Source of the DNA: Comamonadaceae bacterium
GTDB taxonomy: Bacteria; Pseudomonadota; Gammaproteobacteria; Burkholderiales; Burkholderiaceae_C
Assembly: GCA_947458305.1 (NCBI GenBank)
Contig: CANGZO010000032.1
Coordinates: forward strand, 1 to 13,767
Direction of reading: 5' to 3'
DNA length: 13,767 nucleotides
The notes beneath the pieces are model-generated. The model did not search any database and was not told the origin of the DNA. It worked only from the letters and a program-made list of their open reading frames with translations. The position numbers and the translations under genes were made by a program. Numbering within the stretch: position 1 is the first letter of the stretch; every line of letters starts with the position of its first letter. Positions 1-6,886 of the stretch are shown here, in pieces.

Positions 1-498
1 ACCGAACAGGGCCGGGGCCACTTCCATGAGCAGCATGTTCTGGCCTGGCAGCACCATGCTGGCTTGGCGCGTGCGGTTCATCAACACGGCGTGCTGATCG
101 GTCACGTTGTCCAGAATGTCGCTGTACAGCAGGTGCGGGCGCAGCTGGTCTTGGGCCTTCGCGCCCATCCATTGCAGGATGACCTGGCCTGCTCGCTGCA
201 GCGCTGCGCGGTCGTTGCTGTGCAACTCCAGCACGCCGAACTGCCGCTCCACGGCCAGAATGCCTGGCTCGAGCGTTGGCTCGGCCTTGAGGGCCAAGTC
301 GATCACGCGCTGGATGGAAAGGCCTGGGGCGATCTCGACCAGCAGCGCATTGGTGCCTTGCATCGCCACATAGCCGCGTGCGCCCAGAGGCGAACTCATC
401 CACGAGGAGAACTGGGGCTGCAGGTCGGTGAGCGTCAGGTAAACCCGAAGCTCAGCGGCCGGCTTGGCGGGCGCTGCGGCTTTTTTGGTTGTGGCCAT
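1..498 (-). CDS. BMC-T shell protein (tandem BMC domain, gated trimer type), 3' end cut by window
   Basis: This is a microcompartment shell protein of the tandem-domain (trimeric) class. The 166 visible codons run in frame off the left edge. Residues 17-166 align by eye with the complete BMC-T at 2113-2727: both share LQPQ, the VEIAPG/IEVAPG block, VERQFG and the LPG block. The Glu84-Arg85 pair corresponds to the E-R gate pair known from double-layer BMC-T proteins such as CsoS1D and the Haliangium BMC-T2/T3 proteins, so a gated, stacked trimer is likely (family inference). Residues 1-16 are an extra Ala/Lys/Pro-rich tail that the paralogue lacks. The start is fixed by a strong ribosome site, TAAGGAGG, at 503-510. 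It lies 29 bases downstream of the BMC-H gene and is clearly in the same operon. The second BMC domain is mostly outside the window. Confidence 0.9.
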   Translation of the reverse strand, partial: MATTKKAAAPAKPAAELRVYLTLTDLQPQFSSWMSSPLGARGYVAMQGTNALLVEIAPGLSIQRVIDLALKAEPTLEPGILAVERQFGVLELHSNDRAALQRAGQVILQWMGAKAQDQLRPHLLYSDILDNVTDQHAVLMNRTRQASMVLPGQNMLLMEVAPALFG

Positions 499-527
499 GC
501 GGCCTCCTTATTAAAGGCTGCCAGTGA

Positions 528-800
528 TCACTTGCCGTCAAAGGCTTTTTGCACGTCAGCGTGTGGACGTGGGATGACGTGGCAGGACACCACTTCACCG
601 ATCGCGCCTGCGGCTTCAGCACCGGCTTCTGTGGCGGCTTTGACGGCACCCACATCGCCCGAGACGATGATGGCGACCAGGCCGCCACCGACTTCTTTTT
701 TGCCAACGATGTTGACGTTGGCGGCTTTGACCATGGCGTCAGCGGCAGCGAAAGCAGCAACATAACCTTTGGTTTCGATCATTCCGATAGCTTGTGACAT
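528..800 (-). CDS. BMC-H hexameric shell protein (PduA/EutM type)
   Basis: A single-domain BMC shell protein of 90 residues, the usual length for hexamer-forming facet proteins. It opens with AIGMIETKGYVAA, carries the pore loop VGGG (residues 37-40), then GDVGAVKAATEAG and the ending VVSCHVIPRPH, all hallmarks of the family. The GGG pore resembles EutM more than the GSG of PduA. Such hexamers tile the shell and let small polar metabolites pass. The start has a good ribosome site (AAGGAGA, 806-812). The mRNA upstream of it is a long pyrimidine-rich stretch with no gene, and this is the only shell gene here with a sizeable untranslated leader. As the presumed major facet protein it may need the highest expression. 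The exact substrate of the pore cannot be read from the sequence. Confidence 0.97.
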   Translation of the reverse strand: MSQAIGMIETKGYVAAFAAADAMVKAANVNIVGKKEVGGGLVAIIVSGDVGAVKAATEAGAEAAGAIGEVVSCHVIPRPHADVQKAFDGK

Positions 801-812
801 GTGAGTCTCCTT

Positions 813-860
813 GAGGGGTTAAAAAAGAAAGGGTTGAAGAAAGGGGTGAGGGGAAAAAAG
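813..860 (-). other. Pyrimidine-rich leader upstream of the BMC-H gene
   Basis: Within the 69-base gap between the BMC-P and BMC-H genes, 43 of these 48 plus-strand bases are purines, so the transcript is almost pure C and U here. It leads directly to the AAGGAGA ribosome site of the BMC-H gene. Such an unstructured leader could favour ribosome loading or be a site of RNA processing or protein binding; this is inference. There is no clear hairpin. Confidence 0.4.
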
Positions 861-869
861 TCGTTGTGC

Positions 870-1139
870 TCAACGCATGGGTGTAGGGGTGTCGTAGTTG
901 TCGAGCGAGGCGATGATGAGCGCGTCGGCCACTACACGCGGGTGGGCCGGGGCGAACCACCAGGCAGCGGGTGCGCCGATGGTGATCATCACGCGCTCGC
1001 CAATGCCGCAGCCCATGGGGTCGTAGCAGACGACCACGTCTTTGGGGTAGTCCAGTTGCACCTCCAGCAAAGCCCCAGCGGGCAACTCGGGCAGGCGTTT
1101 GCTGGCCACAATGCGGCCGATCACGGTTCCTGTTTTCAT
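870..1139 (-). CDS. BMC-P pentameric vertex protein (EutN/CcmL family)
   Basis: An 89-residue EutN/CcmL-family protein that caps shell vertices as a pentamer. Visible family features are the opening TGTVIGRIVASKR, the LLEVQL strand, the block YDPMGCGIGERVMITIG (residues 39-55) and the ending ADALIIASLD. The length is normal for the family. Its ATG overlaps the stop of the NTF2-like gene as ATGA (4 bases), and a GAGGAAG ribosome site lies inside the end of that gene, so translation is probably coupled. It is the only BMC-P in the window; some aldehyde-type BMC loci have two or three, so others may lie outside. I see no missing key segment. Confidence 0.95.
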   Translation of the reverse strand: MKTGTVIGRIVASKRLPELPAGALLEVQLDYPKDVVVCYDPMGCGIGERVMITIGAPAAWWFAPAHPRVVADALIIASLDNYDTPTPMR

Positions 1140-2116
1140 GGTTTGCTTCCTCGGTCAATGGTGATGCCGCGCTTGCGCAGGGCTTCTTTGCCCAAAGGGG
1201 TCATGACCGCCTTGGGGTGCAGCCGAACGTTTTTCACGCTCGGCGGCAGGGTTTTGAGTAATTTCTCGCCAATCACGCCCTTGAGTTCGGGGACGTCTTC
1301 GGCTGGGTGATCGTGCAGCTCACAGGTGTCGCCCTTGCAATCACAGGCTTTGCCCGCCTTGCAGGACGAACAGCAGGCGGCCGGGTCGATGGCCGTGGTG
1401 GCGGCCATGGCCGTTGTGCCAGCGGGTGCAGTTGGGGGTGGTGCCGCAGTGGCGGGCGTGGGTGTGGCTGCACCTGCGGCGACAGCCTTGACAGCAGCCT
1501 CGTCCACACGCATGTCAAAACGCAACAAACCCGATTGCGCCGCTTGCAGCAGTGCCGGGCTGGCGGCCAGGCGCTTGAACAGATCGGTCAGGGCGGCGGC
1601 GTGCGCGGCCGTGCCCACGCGCAAAGGCACCACCACGCCCTGCGGCGCAGCTGCTTGAGCCGTAGTGGCCTGTTTGGGCGCGCCGATCTGCTTCCAGTAA
1701 GCGTCTTTGCGGGCGATCAGGCCATCGCGGATTTGGTACACATCGGTGCCGTCCAGCGTGGCAGACTGGCCACCGGGCATGGCCACGCTCACCTTGTAGT
1801 TTTGCACCACGGTCTGGCCCAGCACGCTCATGTGCGAATCCGAGAACTTGGGACCTGTGGGGCTGGCAAAGCGTTCCTTCAAAAACGCCAGGCACGCTGC
1901 ACGGCCATTGAGCACCCGCGAGTCGGGTAAGGCCCACACCACGTCGGGGGCAAAGCAAGCCACGATGGCTTCGGCATTCGCGGCTGCATAACCGGCTTCA
2001 AAGCGCTGCATCAAAGCAGACACCGATGCAACCGATGAGTCTGCACCCGTGGCTTTGGCAACCAAAGCCGTGCGCACCTGCGCCCGAATTTGTTCGCGCA
2101 AAGCGTCTGCACTCAT
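1136..2116 (-). CDS. BMC-operon protein: EP-like N-terminal helix, NTF2/SnoaL-like domain, Cys-rich motif, TPLxxxxLxxRGI tail
   Basis: A 326-residue protein of unknown function lying between two shell genes. Residues 1-22 (ADALREQIRAQVRTAL) form a likely amphipathic helix with hydrophobic residues every four positions, like BMC encapsulation peptides. Residues about 33-145 read as a SnoaL/NTF2-like alpha+beta barrel (LMQRFEAGYAAANAEAI, then DVYQIRDGLIARKDAYW), a fold used for binding or isomerising small molecules. Residues 160-212 are a short helical segment, followed by an Ala/Pro/Thr linker (213-246). Cys248, 249, 252, 258, 260 and 265, with His268 and His270, form a compact possible metal or Fe-S site. 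The C-terminus (LHPKAVMTPLGKEALRKRGI) resembles a TPLA-type tail that I recall from other BMC-associated proteins. It overlaps both neighbours by ATGA. The gene is certain; the domain reading is moderately certain and the reaction is unknown. Confidence 0.85.
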   Translation of the reverse strand: MSADALREQIRAQVRTALVAKATGADSSVASVSALMQRFEAGYAAANAEAIVACFAPDVVWALPDSRVLNGRAACLAFLKERFASPTGPKFSDSHMSVLGQTVVQNYKVSVAMPGGQSATLDGTDVYQIRDGLIARKDAYWKQIGAPKQATTAQAAAPQGVVVPLRVGTAAHAAALTDLFKRLAASPALLQAAQSGLLRFDMRVDEAAVKAVAAGAATPTPATAAPPPTAPAGTTAMAATTAIDPAACCSSCKAGKACDCKGDTCELHDHPAEDVPELKGVIGEKLLKTLPPSVKNVRLHPKAVMTPLGKEALRKRGITIDRGSKP

Positions 2117-2727
2117 GTCGCACCTCCGGCATCGCGGATCACCGCCTCGGCCACGGCCGCTGCCGTGCGCACATCGGATGCGGTGCCCGACAAATACAGC
2201 CGCCCAGCCGGGCCCATGAAGCGGCAGTCGATCAGCTTCACGTTGGCGGCTTTCTCAGCCTCGTTGGCCACCAGCAGCGCATACGAAGACGTGGTCATCT
2301 CCATGATGTAGAGCGATTCACCGGGCAAGAGCATGCTGCCGGCCTTGCTGCGGTTGATCAAAAAGGCGTGGTAACCGTCGACCCGGTCAATCACTTTGGA
2401 GGCCAAAATTTCGGGCTTGAGCACGCTCTTCTCGCTCACGCCCATGGCGTCGAGAACAGCGGCACCTGCCGACTTGACGGACGAAGAAGACTGGCCGTGG
2501 AACTCCAGGTAACCGAACTGTCGCTCAACCACCAGGTTGCCGGGCTTCACGTCGTCGTGCTTCAAGGCAATGTCGGTCAGCCACTCGATGTCCATGCCGG
2601 GTGCGACTTCGATCACCATGGCGGCGTCGTTGTGGCGTGGCAAAAAGCCACGGGCCGTCGACCCCAGCAAGCACATCAGCTGTGGCTGCAAGCGGTCCAG
2701 AAAAATATAGCTGCGCAAAGTGGACAT
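2113..2727 (-). CDS. BMC-T shell protein (tandem BMC domain, gated trimer type)
   Basis: A complete 204-residue tandem-domain shell protein. The first BMC domain covers about residues 3-95 (SYIFLDRLQPQL, TARGFLP, VIEVAPG, VVERQFGYLEFHG). The second covers about 105-198 (LINRSKAGSMLLPGESLYIME, LLVANEAEKAANVKLID, GRLYLSG). It closely recalls the BMC-T2/T3 proteins of the Haliangium shell, which stack as double trimers. Glu68-Arg69 matches the pore-gating E-R pair. Such gated pores are thought to pass larger substrates or cofactors such as CoA or NAD (family knowledge). It starts 9 bases after the aldehyde dehydrogenase stop, with only a weak ribosome site, so translation probably depends on the upstream gene. 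It overlaps the NTF2-like gene by 4 bases. The paralogue at 1-498 has an extra N-terminal tail that this one lacks. Confidence 0.94.
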   Translation of the reverse strand: MSTLRSYIFLDRLQPQLMCLLGSTARGFLPRHNDAAMVIEVAPGMDIEWLTDIALKHDDVKPGNLVVERQFGYLEFHGQSSSSVKSAGAAVLDAMGVSEKSVLKPEILASKVIDRVDGYHAFLINRSKAGSMLLPGESLYIMEMTTSSYALLVANEAEKAANVKLIDCRFMGPAGRLYLSGTASDVRTAAAVAEAVIRDAGGAT

Positions 2728-2736
2728 GAAGGGCTT

Positions 2737-4236
2737 TCAGCGAAGGTGTTCGAGTTCTTCCTGCACGATGCGCAGGACGGTGGCCTGAAGTTCAGGCGTG
2801 AGGGTGGACAGTTGCGAAGGCGAGGCACCGGTCGCAGTGGCCGCACCCGAAGCCATGGCCCCGGCCCAGCCACCCGGCAGCGGAAAGGCCACGCGTTTCC
2901 AGTTGACCAGCAGCTCGGGGCCGACGTTGCAGTCCACCGAGCTTTTGCCCGCGTAACCCGTGCCAATGGTGAAGGTGTAAGGCAAGCCGGTGTTGCCACC
3001 GGTGCTGTCGTGCACGGTGGAGCCGTTGACGACCACGCGGTAATAGTCGAGGGCCGCGCCCCAGTACACCGCCTGTTCGGCCGATGCCGAGTGGATGCCG
3101 GTGGTGTGGCCTGCGCCGCTGTGCTGCAGCATGAGCCGCGCCACGCCAATGCCCTGGTCAACGTCTTGCACCACCACGCAGCCCAAAATCGGCGAGAGCT
3201 TTTCCTTGAGCATCACATGGCCAGCTTGCGGGTTGACGATAGGACAGACCAAAGCCTGGCAGTCGCGTGCCACCTGCACGCCAGCGGCCTGCGCGATCTC
3301 AAACGCGGGGCGACCGACCACCTTGCCATTGAACTTGCCTCCGGGGAAGGCGTGGTTCTGGATTTTTTGCACTTCTTCTTCGGTGCACACATGCGCACCC
3401 TGGCGGGCCAGGGCTTGCTGCATCGGCCCGGCGATGGCCGCGTGCAACAAGAGCACCGAGGGGGCCTGGCAGGGGCTGCCATGGTCGAAGTTCTTGTCAG
3501 CAACGACGGTCTGCGCCACCGCATCGAGGTCGGCACTGGCATCCACATAAATCGGCACATTGCCCGAGCCCACGCCAATGGCGGGGTTGCCCGAGCCATA
3601 GGCCGCACGCACCATGGGCGTGCCACCGGTGGCCAAAATCACGTCGGTGCGGGCGTCACGCATCAGCGCGCCCGTGGCCTCGACCGTGGGGCGGGTCAGG
3701 ATTTGCAGCGCATGGGCCGGGCCACCGGCTTTTTCGATGGCGGCTTGCAACTCCTGCGTCACGGCGGTGCAGCAGCCCAGCGCCACCGGGTGCGGCGAGA
3801 TGACCAGCGCGTTGCGCGTCATCAGGCAAAGAATAGCCTTGAACATGATGGTGGCCACGGGCGAGGTGGAGTTGGACAAGCCCACCACCACACCAGCGGG
3901 CCGGCCGATCTCGACGATGCGCAGCGCATCGTTGCGGCGCACACCACCCAGAGCGACCTTGTCCCAAGCGGTCGGCGTCAGCGTGCAAGCGATCTGGTTC
4001 TTGGCGATCTTGTCGGCCACTTTGCCGATGCGGCTTTCGCGCACGGCCCACTCGGCATAAAACTCGGCACGCGGCAGCAAGGCGGCAGCCACTTCTTTGG
4101 CCACACGCTTGGCTTCTTCGGGCGTCCAAAGCGCCAGCGTGGCAGCGGCTTGCCGTGCACGGCCCAGCAAGTCGCGGGCTTCCTGCAAGGCGGCCAGGTC
4201 GTGGTCGGCCAGGTCGATGGGGTTGCTTGAACTCAT
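2737..4236 (-). CDS. Aldehyde dehydrogenase, probably CoA-acylating (EutE/PduP/SauS-like), with C-terminal encapsulation peptide
   Basis: This is the signature enzyme of an aldehyde-consuming BMC. It is 499 residues from the chosen ATG at 4236, which follows the dioxygenase stop by 19 bases; an ATG at 4275 would lie inside that gene and has no better ribosome site. Family features are SNSTSPVATIMFKAI (121-135), the LATGGTPMV nucleotide-binding segment (201-209), the catalytic Cys256 in HGSPCQAPS, and HTTGIHS (377-383). The Cys context and absence of the hydrolytic-type motif favour transfer of the acyl group to CoA (inference). After the core ends near FPLPGG comes an Ala/Gly/Thr/Ser linker (459-474), then the amphipathic helix LTPELQATVLRIVQEELEHL (479-498), a typical C-terminal encapsulation signal. 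The aldehyde is not known. Candidates include amino-, sulfo- or simple aldehydes; SauS-type sulfoacetaldehyde dehydrogenases belong to a related group. Confidence 0.93.
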   Translation of the reverse strand: MSSSNPIDLADHDLAALQEARDLLGRARQAAATLALWTPEEAKRVAKEVAAALLPRAEFYAEWAVRESRIGKVADKIAKNQIACTLTPTAWDKVALGGVRRNDALRIVEIGRPAGVVVGLSNSTSPVATIMFKAILCLMTRNALVISPHPVALGCCTAVTQELQAAIEKAGGPAHALQILTRPTVEATGALMRDARTDVILATGGTPMVRAAYGSGNPAIGVGSGNVPIYVDASADLDAVAQTVVADKNFDHGSPCQAPSVLLLHAAIAGPMQQALARQGAHVCTEEEVQKIQNHAFPGGKFNGKVVGRPAFEIAQAAGVQVARDCQALVCPIVNPQAGHVMLKEKLSPILGCVVVQDVDQGIGVARLMLQHSGAGHTTGIHSASAEQAVYWGAALDYYRVVVNGSTVHDSTGGNTGLPYTFTIGTGYAGKSSVDCNVGPELLVNWKRVAFPLPGGWAGAMASGAATATGASPSQLSTLTPELQATVLRIVQEELEHLR

Positions 4237-4255
4237 GGTGGAGAACAGTCCGGGT

Positions 4256-5305
4256 TCAACGGCGCTGCGCGGCATTGGCCACGGCGTTCAGGTCCACGTT
4301 TTCCAGCGCGCTGAAGATGGCTTCCACAGCCTGCTGCTCACGCGGGCTGGCCGCTTGCATGCGGGTGGTGTCGAGTAACTGGCGCATCACCGAGGGCTGA
4401 CCACCTGCAGGGGCTGCGCCGGGGTTGAGGGTGGGCACAAAGCTGCCGCAGGTCATGCGTTGGCCTGCGCGATAGTGCGGCGCGTAGTCGAACACCGCGT
4501 AGTGCTGCGTGGCACAGTTGTCCCACATGGCCACCGAATCTTTTTCCCAACGGAAGCGCACCATGAACTCGGGCTTTTTGACCCATTCGTAGAGCATGTT
4601 CAGCACCGCCTCAGACAAGTCCATGTGCATGCCCAGCAAGCGCTTGGTCCAGATCGAGTTGACGAACAAAATCTTGCGGCCGTTATAGGGGTGCGTGATC
4701 ACCGCCGGATGGGTCATCGTGGGCGTGTTTTCGATCATCTTGCACTCTTGCTGACTGGCCAGCACCATCATGCCGCTCTTGGCGGACGCCCGTTGTGCCA
4801 GGCGTTCGTTGGCATTGATGCGGCGGAAATGCCAAGGCAGGTCGTGGTCGGCCTGTAGGCCTTCCAGCATGGTCTGCAGGCCGGGGTTGAGCGCATCGTA
4901 GGCCGCGCCTGCGTGCATCCACATGGTGTCACCCCCAGAAGGCGGCAAGTCGGTGATGCGCAAGATGGAGACCATGTTGGGCTTTTTGCGGAAGGTCACG
5001 TCGGTGTGCCAACGGTCGGTCTCTGGTGCATCGTTGCCTTGGTGCGAGATCAACTGGATTTGTGGATGACCTTCGATGTGCGGGAAAAACTCATGTTGTT
5101 CCATCTCGCCGAAATTCGCACCCAAGCGAATGTAAGCCTCGGGCTTCAAGGCCTGCTTGCGGAAAAACACCACGCCGTATTGCCACAGCGCTTGCTTGAT
5201 CTCTTCGTAAACGTCTTCAGATCGGGTGTTGTTCAGGTCAACGCCGCTGATCATGCCGCCGATGGTGGGCGTCATGGGGTCCACCTGGATGTGACGGTAC
5301 TTCAT
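4256..5305 (-). CDS. TauD/TfdA-family Fe(II)/2-oxoglutarate-dependent dioxygenase with unusual C-terminal extension
   Basis: A 349-residue member of the family that uses O2 and 2-oxoglutarate to hydroxylate substrates, often splitting them so that an aldehyde leaves. The iron facial triad is His100-x-Asp102 (WHTDVTF) and His268 (WDNCATQHYA). Thr127 (GGDT) and Arg279 match the 2-oxoglutarate contacts of E. coli TauD. His71 and Arg283 match TauD His70 and Arg270, which hold taurine, but TauD Tyr73 and Asn95 are Phe74 and Thr96 here, so taurine itself is uncertain. E. coli TauD (283 residues) ends soon after the Arg270 region. Here a PGAAPAGGQPS linker (295-305) and about 44 residues with amphipathic helices follow, like an encapsulation peptide. 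The ribosome site AAGGAG is clear. It sits between the ABC permease and the aldehyde dehydrogenase, which suggests it makes the aldehyde. Confidence 0.93.
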   Translation of the reverse strand: MKYRHIQVDPMTPTIGGMISGVDLNNTRSEDVYEEIKQALWQYGVVFFRKQALKPEAYIRLGANFGEMEQHEFFPHIEGHPQIQLISHQGNDAPETDRWHTDVTFRKKPNMVSILRITDLPPSGGDTMWMHAGAAYDALNPGLQTMLEGLQADHDLPWHFRRINANERLAQRASAKSGMMVLASQQECKMIENTPTMTHPAVITHPYNGRKILFVNSIWTKRLLGMHMDLSEAVLNMLYEWVKKPEFMVRFRWEKDSVAMWDNCATQHYAVFDYAPHYRAGQRMTCGSFVPTLNPGAAPAGGQPSVMRQLLDTTRMQAASPREQQAVEAIFSALENVDLNAVANAAQRR

Positions 5306-5342
5306 TTTTTGATCTCCTTGATGTGGTTTTTGCTCGCAGGCT

Positions 5343-6098
5343 TCATTGCCAGTGCAGCAGGCGGCGTTCGATCCAGTTCATCAGCTTCATGATCAGCACG
5401 CCGATGAGCGCCAGATCAAACAGCAGCGACCAGACGCCGTTGACGTTGAATGTGGATCCCAGATAAGCCAGTTGTTGCCCGAGACCACGCTCGGAAGCAA
5501 TGACCTCTGCGCCCACTACGCCCAGCAAGGCGTAAATCACACCGAGGCGCAATCCTGAGAAAAGCACCGGAACAGCGCCCGGCAATGTGACTGAAAAAAA
5601 CATCTGCCGACTGCTGGCACCCAGGGTGCGGGTGAGGGTCACATGGTCTTGGCTGACGCCCCGAATACCGGCCACCGTGCTCGACAGCACGATGAAGAAC
5701 GTGAGCGAAACCCCCAGAGCGATCTTGGAGCCGATGCCCAAACCAAACCACAAAATGAAGAGCGGCACCAATGCAATGCGCGGCAGCACATTGAAGGCTG
5801 AAATGTAGGGGTCGCAAAAGGCCTCGAACTTGGGCCAAGTGACAAAAGCCAGGCCGGTGATCATGGCGGCGACCGAGCCCATGGCGAAAGACGCGAACAC
5901 GGCCAACAGGGTGTAGCCCAGATCGCCCCACAGGCGGGCGTTGGTCAGGTTGTCCAGCGTGAACTGGATGATGCCGAGCGGGCTGCCCATGAAACTCGGA
6001 TCTACCCACCCGATTCGTGCGGCCCACTCCCACAGTCCCAAAACCACGCACAGGAACAGCGCATGCAGTGACAGTGTTCGCAGTGTTTCACCCCTCAT
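5343..6098 (-). CDS. ABC transporter permease, TauC/SsuC/NitT type
   Basis: An inner-membrane permease of the nitrate/sulfonate/taurine class, 251 residues with about six hydrophobic helices. The loop that contacts the ATPase is visible at about residues 159-184 (LGASSRQMFFSVTLPGAVPV), in the form usual for TauC/SsuC. The ATG at 6098 is chosen: the protein then begins MRGETLRTLSLHALFL and overlaps the ATPase gene by 11 bases. An upstream ATG at 6158 would add 20 polar residues encoded entirely inside the ATPase gene and is unlikely. It acts with the ATPase and binding protein immediately upstream. The dioxygenase follows after 37 bases. The transported compound is not readable from the sequence. 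Confidence 0.93.
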   Translation of the reverse strand: MRGETLRTLSLHALFLCVVLGLWEWAARIGWVDPSFMGSPLGIIQFTLDNLTNARLWGDLGYTLLAVFASFAMGSVAAMITGLAFVTWPKFEAFCDPYISAFNVLPRIALVPLFILWFGLGIGSKIALGVSLTFFIVLSSTVAGIRGVSQDHVTLTRTLGASSRQMFFSVTLPGAVPVLFSGLRLGVIYALLGVVGAEVIASERGLGQQLAYLGSTFNVNGVWSLLFDLALIGVLIMKLMNWIERRLLHWQ

Positions 6099-6852
6099 GG
6101 TGCACCCACCCTTCTTCGAGATGTTTCCAGACTTGGGCATAGGTGTGGTGGAAGTCATCGCTCGTCTGCAGCTCGCGGATAGAGCGCGGACGCGCCAGCG
6201 GCACCTTCACATCGGCCACGATCCGCCCGGGACGCGAGGACATCACCATCACCCGGTCGGCCAGTGCAACAGCTTCAGACAAGTCGTGTGTCACAAACAG
6301 CACCGTGCGGTTGCCTTCTTGGCACAACTGCAACAACAGGTCTTGCAGCTGCAGCTTGGTTTGCGCGTCCAGCGCCCCAAAGGGCTCGTCCATCAGCAGC
6401 AGGGGCGATGGCATGGCAAAGGTGCGTGCCAGCGCCACGCGTTGGCGCATGCCGTGGGACAGGGCTTTGGGCAGTCGGTACTCAGACCCGCCGAGCCCGA
6501 CCTGCTTGAGCATCAAGGCGGCCCGTTCACGGGCATCCGCAATGGGTACGCCCCGAACTTTCAGGCCAAAGGCGGCGTTGTCCAGCGCATTGAGCCAGGG
6601 AAACAAGCTGTCGCGGGCCAACATGTAAGCCACGTTGTGGCTGCCCAGCGCTGGCTGTTCGCCCGCCACCATCAGACGTTGACCTGCAGGCAAGTCGACC
6701 AAGCCCGCGCAGAGGTTGAGCAAGGTGGTTTTGCCACAGCCGCTGGGCCCTGCGAGCGCGACAAACTCCCCAGCCTTGACATGCAGGTCCACACCCTGCA
6801 GCACCAAGTTGGTGCCGTCAAAGCTCAGGTCGATGCGCTGTGCGTCGATCAT
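6088..6852 (-). CDS. ABC transporter ATPase, TauB/SsuB/NitT type
   Basis: The 254-residue nucleotide-binding subunit that powers the importer. Walker A is GPSGCGKT (35-42), the signature is LSHGMRQR (131-138), Walker B is LLLMDEP (151-157), and the switch histidine is His189 in VTHDLSEAVALADRV. One oddity is that the Q-loop reads YMLARDSLFPW, with Ala79 where most ABC ATPases have Gln. I recall this YMLARD variant in some NitT/TauT-type relatives, so it is probably a subfamily trait and not damage. The ribosome site GGGAG lies just before the ATG, in the 34-base gap after the binding-protein gene. It overlaps the permease start, showing that the two are made together. Confidence 0.95.
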   Translation of the reverse strand: MIDAQRIDLSFDGTNLVLQGVDLHVKAGEFVALAGPSGCGKTTLLNLCAGLVDLPAGQRLMVAGEQPALGSHNVAYMLARDSLFPWLNALDNAAFGLKVRGVPIADARERAALMLKQVGLGGSEYRLPKALSHGMRQRVALARTFAMPSPLLLMDEPFGALDAQTKLQLQDLLLQLCQEGNRTVLFVTHDLSEAVALADRVMVMSSRPGRIVADVKVPLARPRSIRELQTSDDFHHTYAQVWKHLEEGWVHHEG

Positions 6853-6886
6853 GAATGCTCCCTGGAGAGTTCGCAGTTGCGCGCGT

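Noticed and set aside
2026..4230. A 734-codon open frame on the plus strand
   Set aside because: It lies antisense to the ALDH, BMC-T and part of the NTF2-like gene, has low-complexity His/Gly/Arg-rich content and no family motifs; it is a shadow of GC-rich codon bias.
1..4236. Carboxysome
   Set aside because: No RuBisCO, carbonic anhydrase or CsoS2/CcmM is visible, while an aldehyde dehydrogenase with a cargo tag is present, so a catabolic metabolosome fits.
4256..5305. Calling the dioxygenase true TauD (taurine dioxygenase)
   Set aside because: Two taurine-site positions differ, the C-terminal extension is unusual, and the BMC context points to a different or broader substrate.
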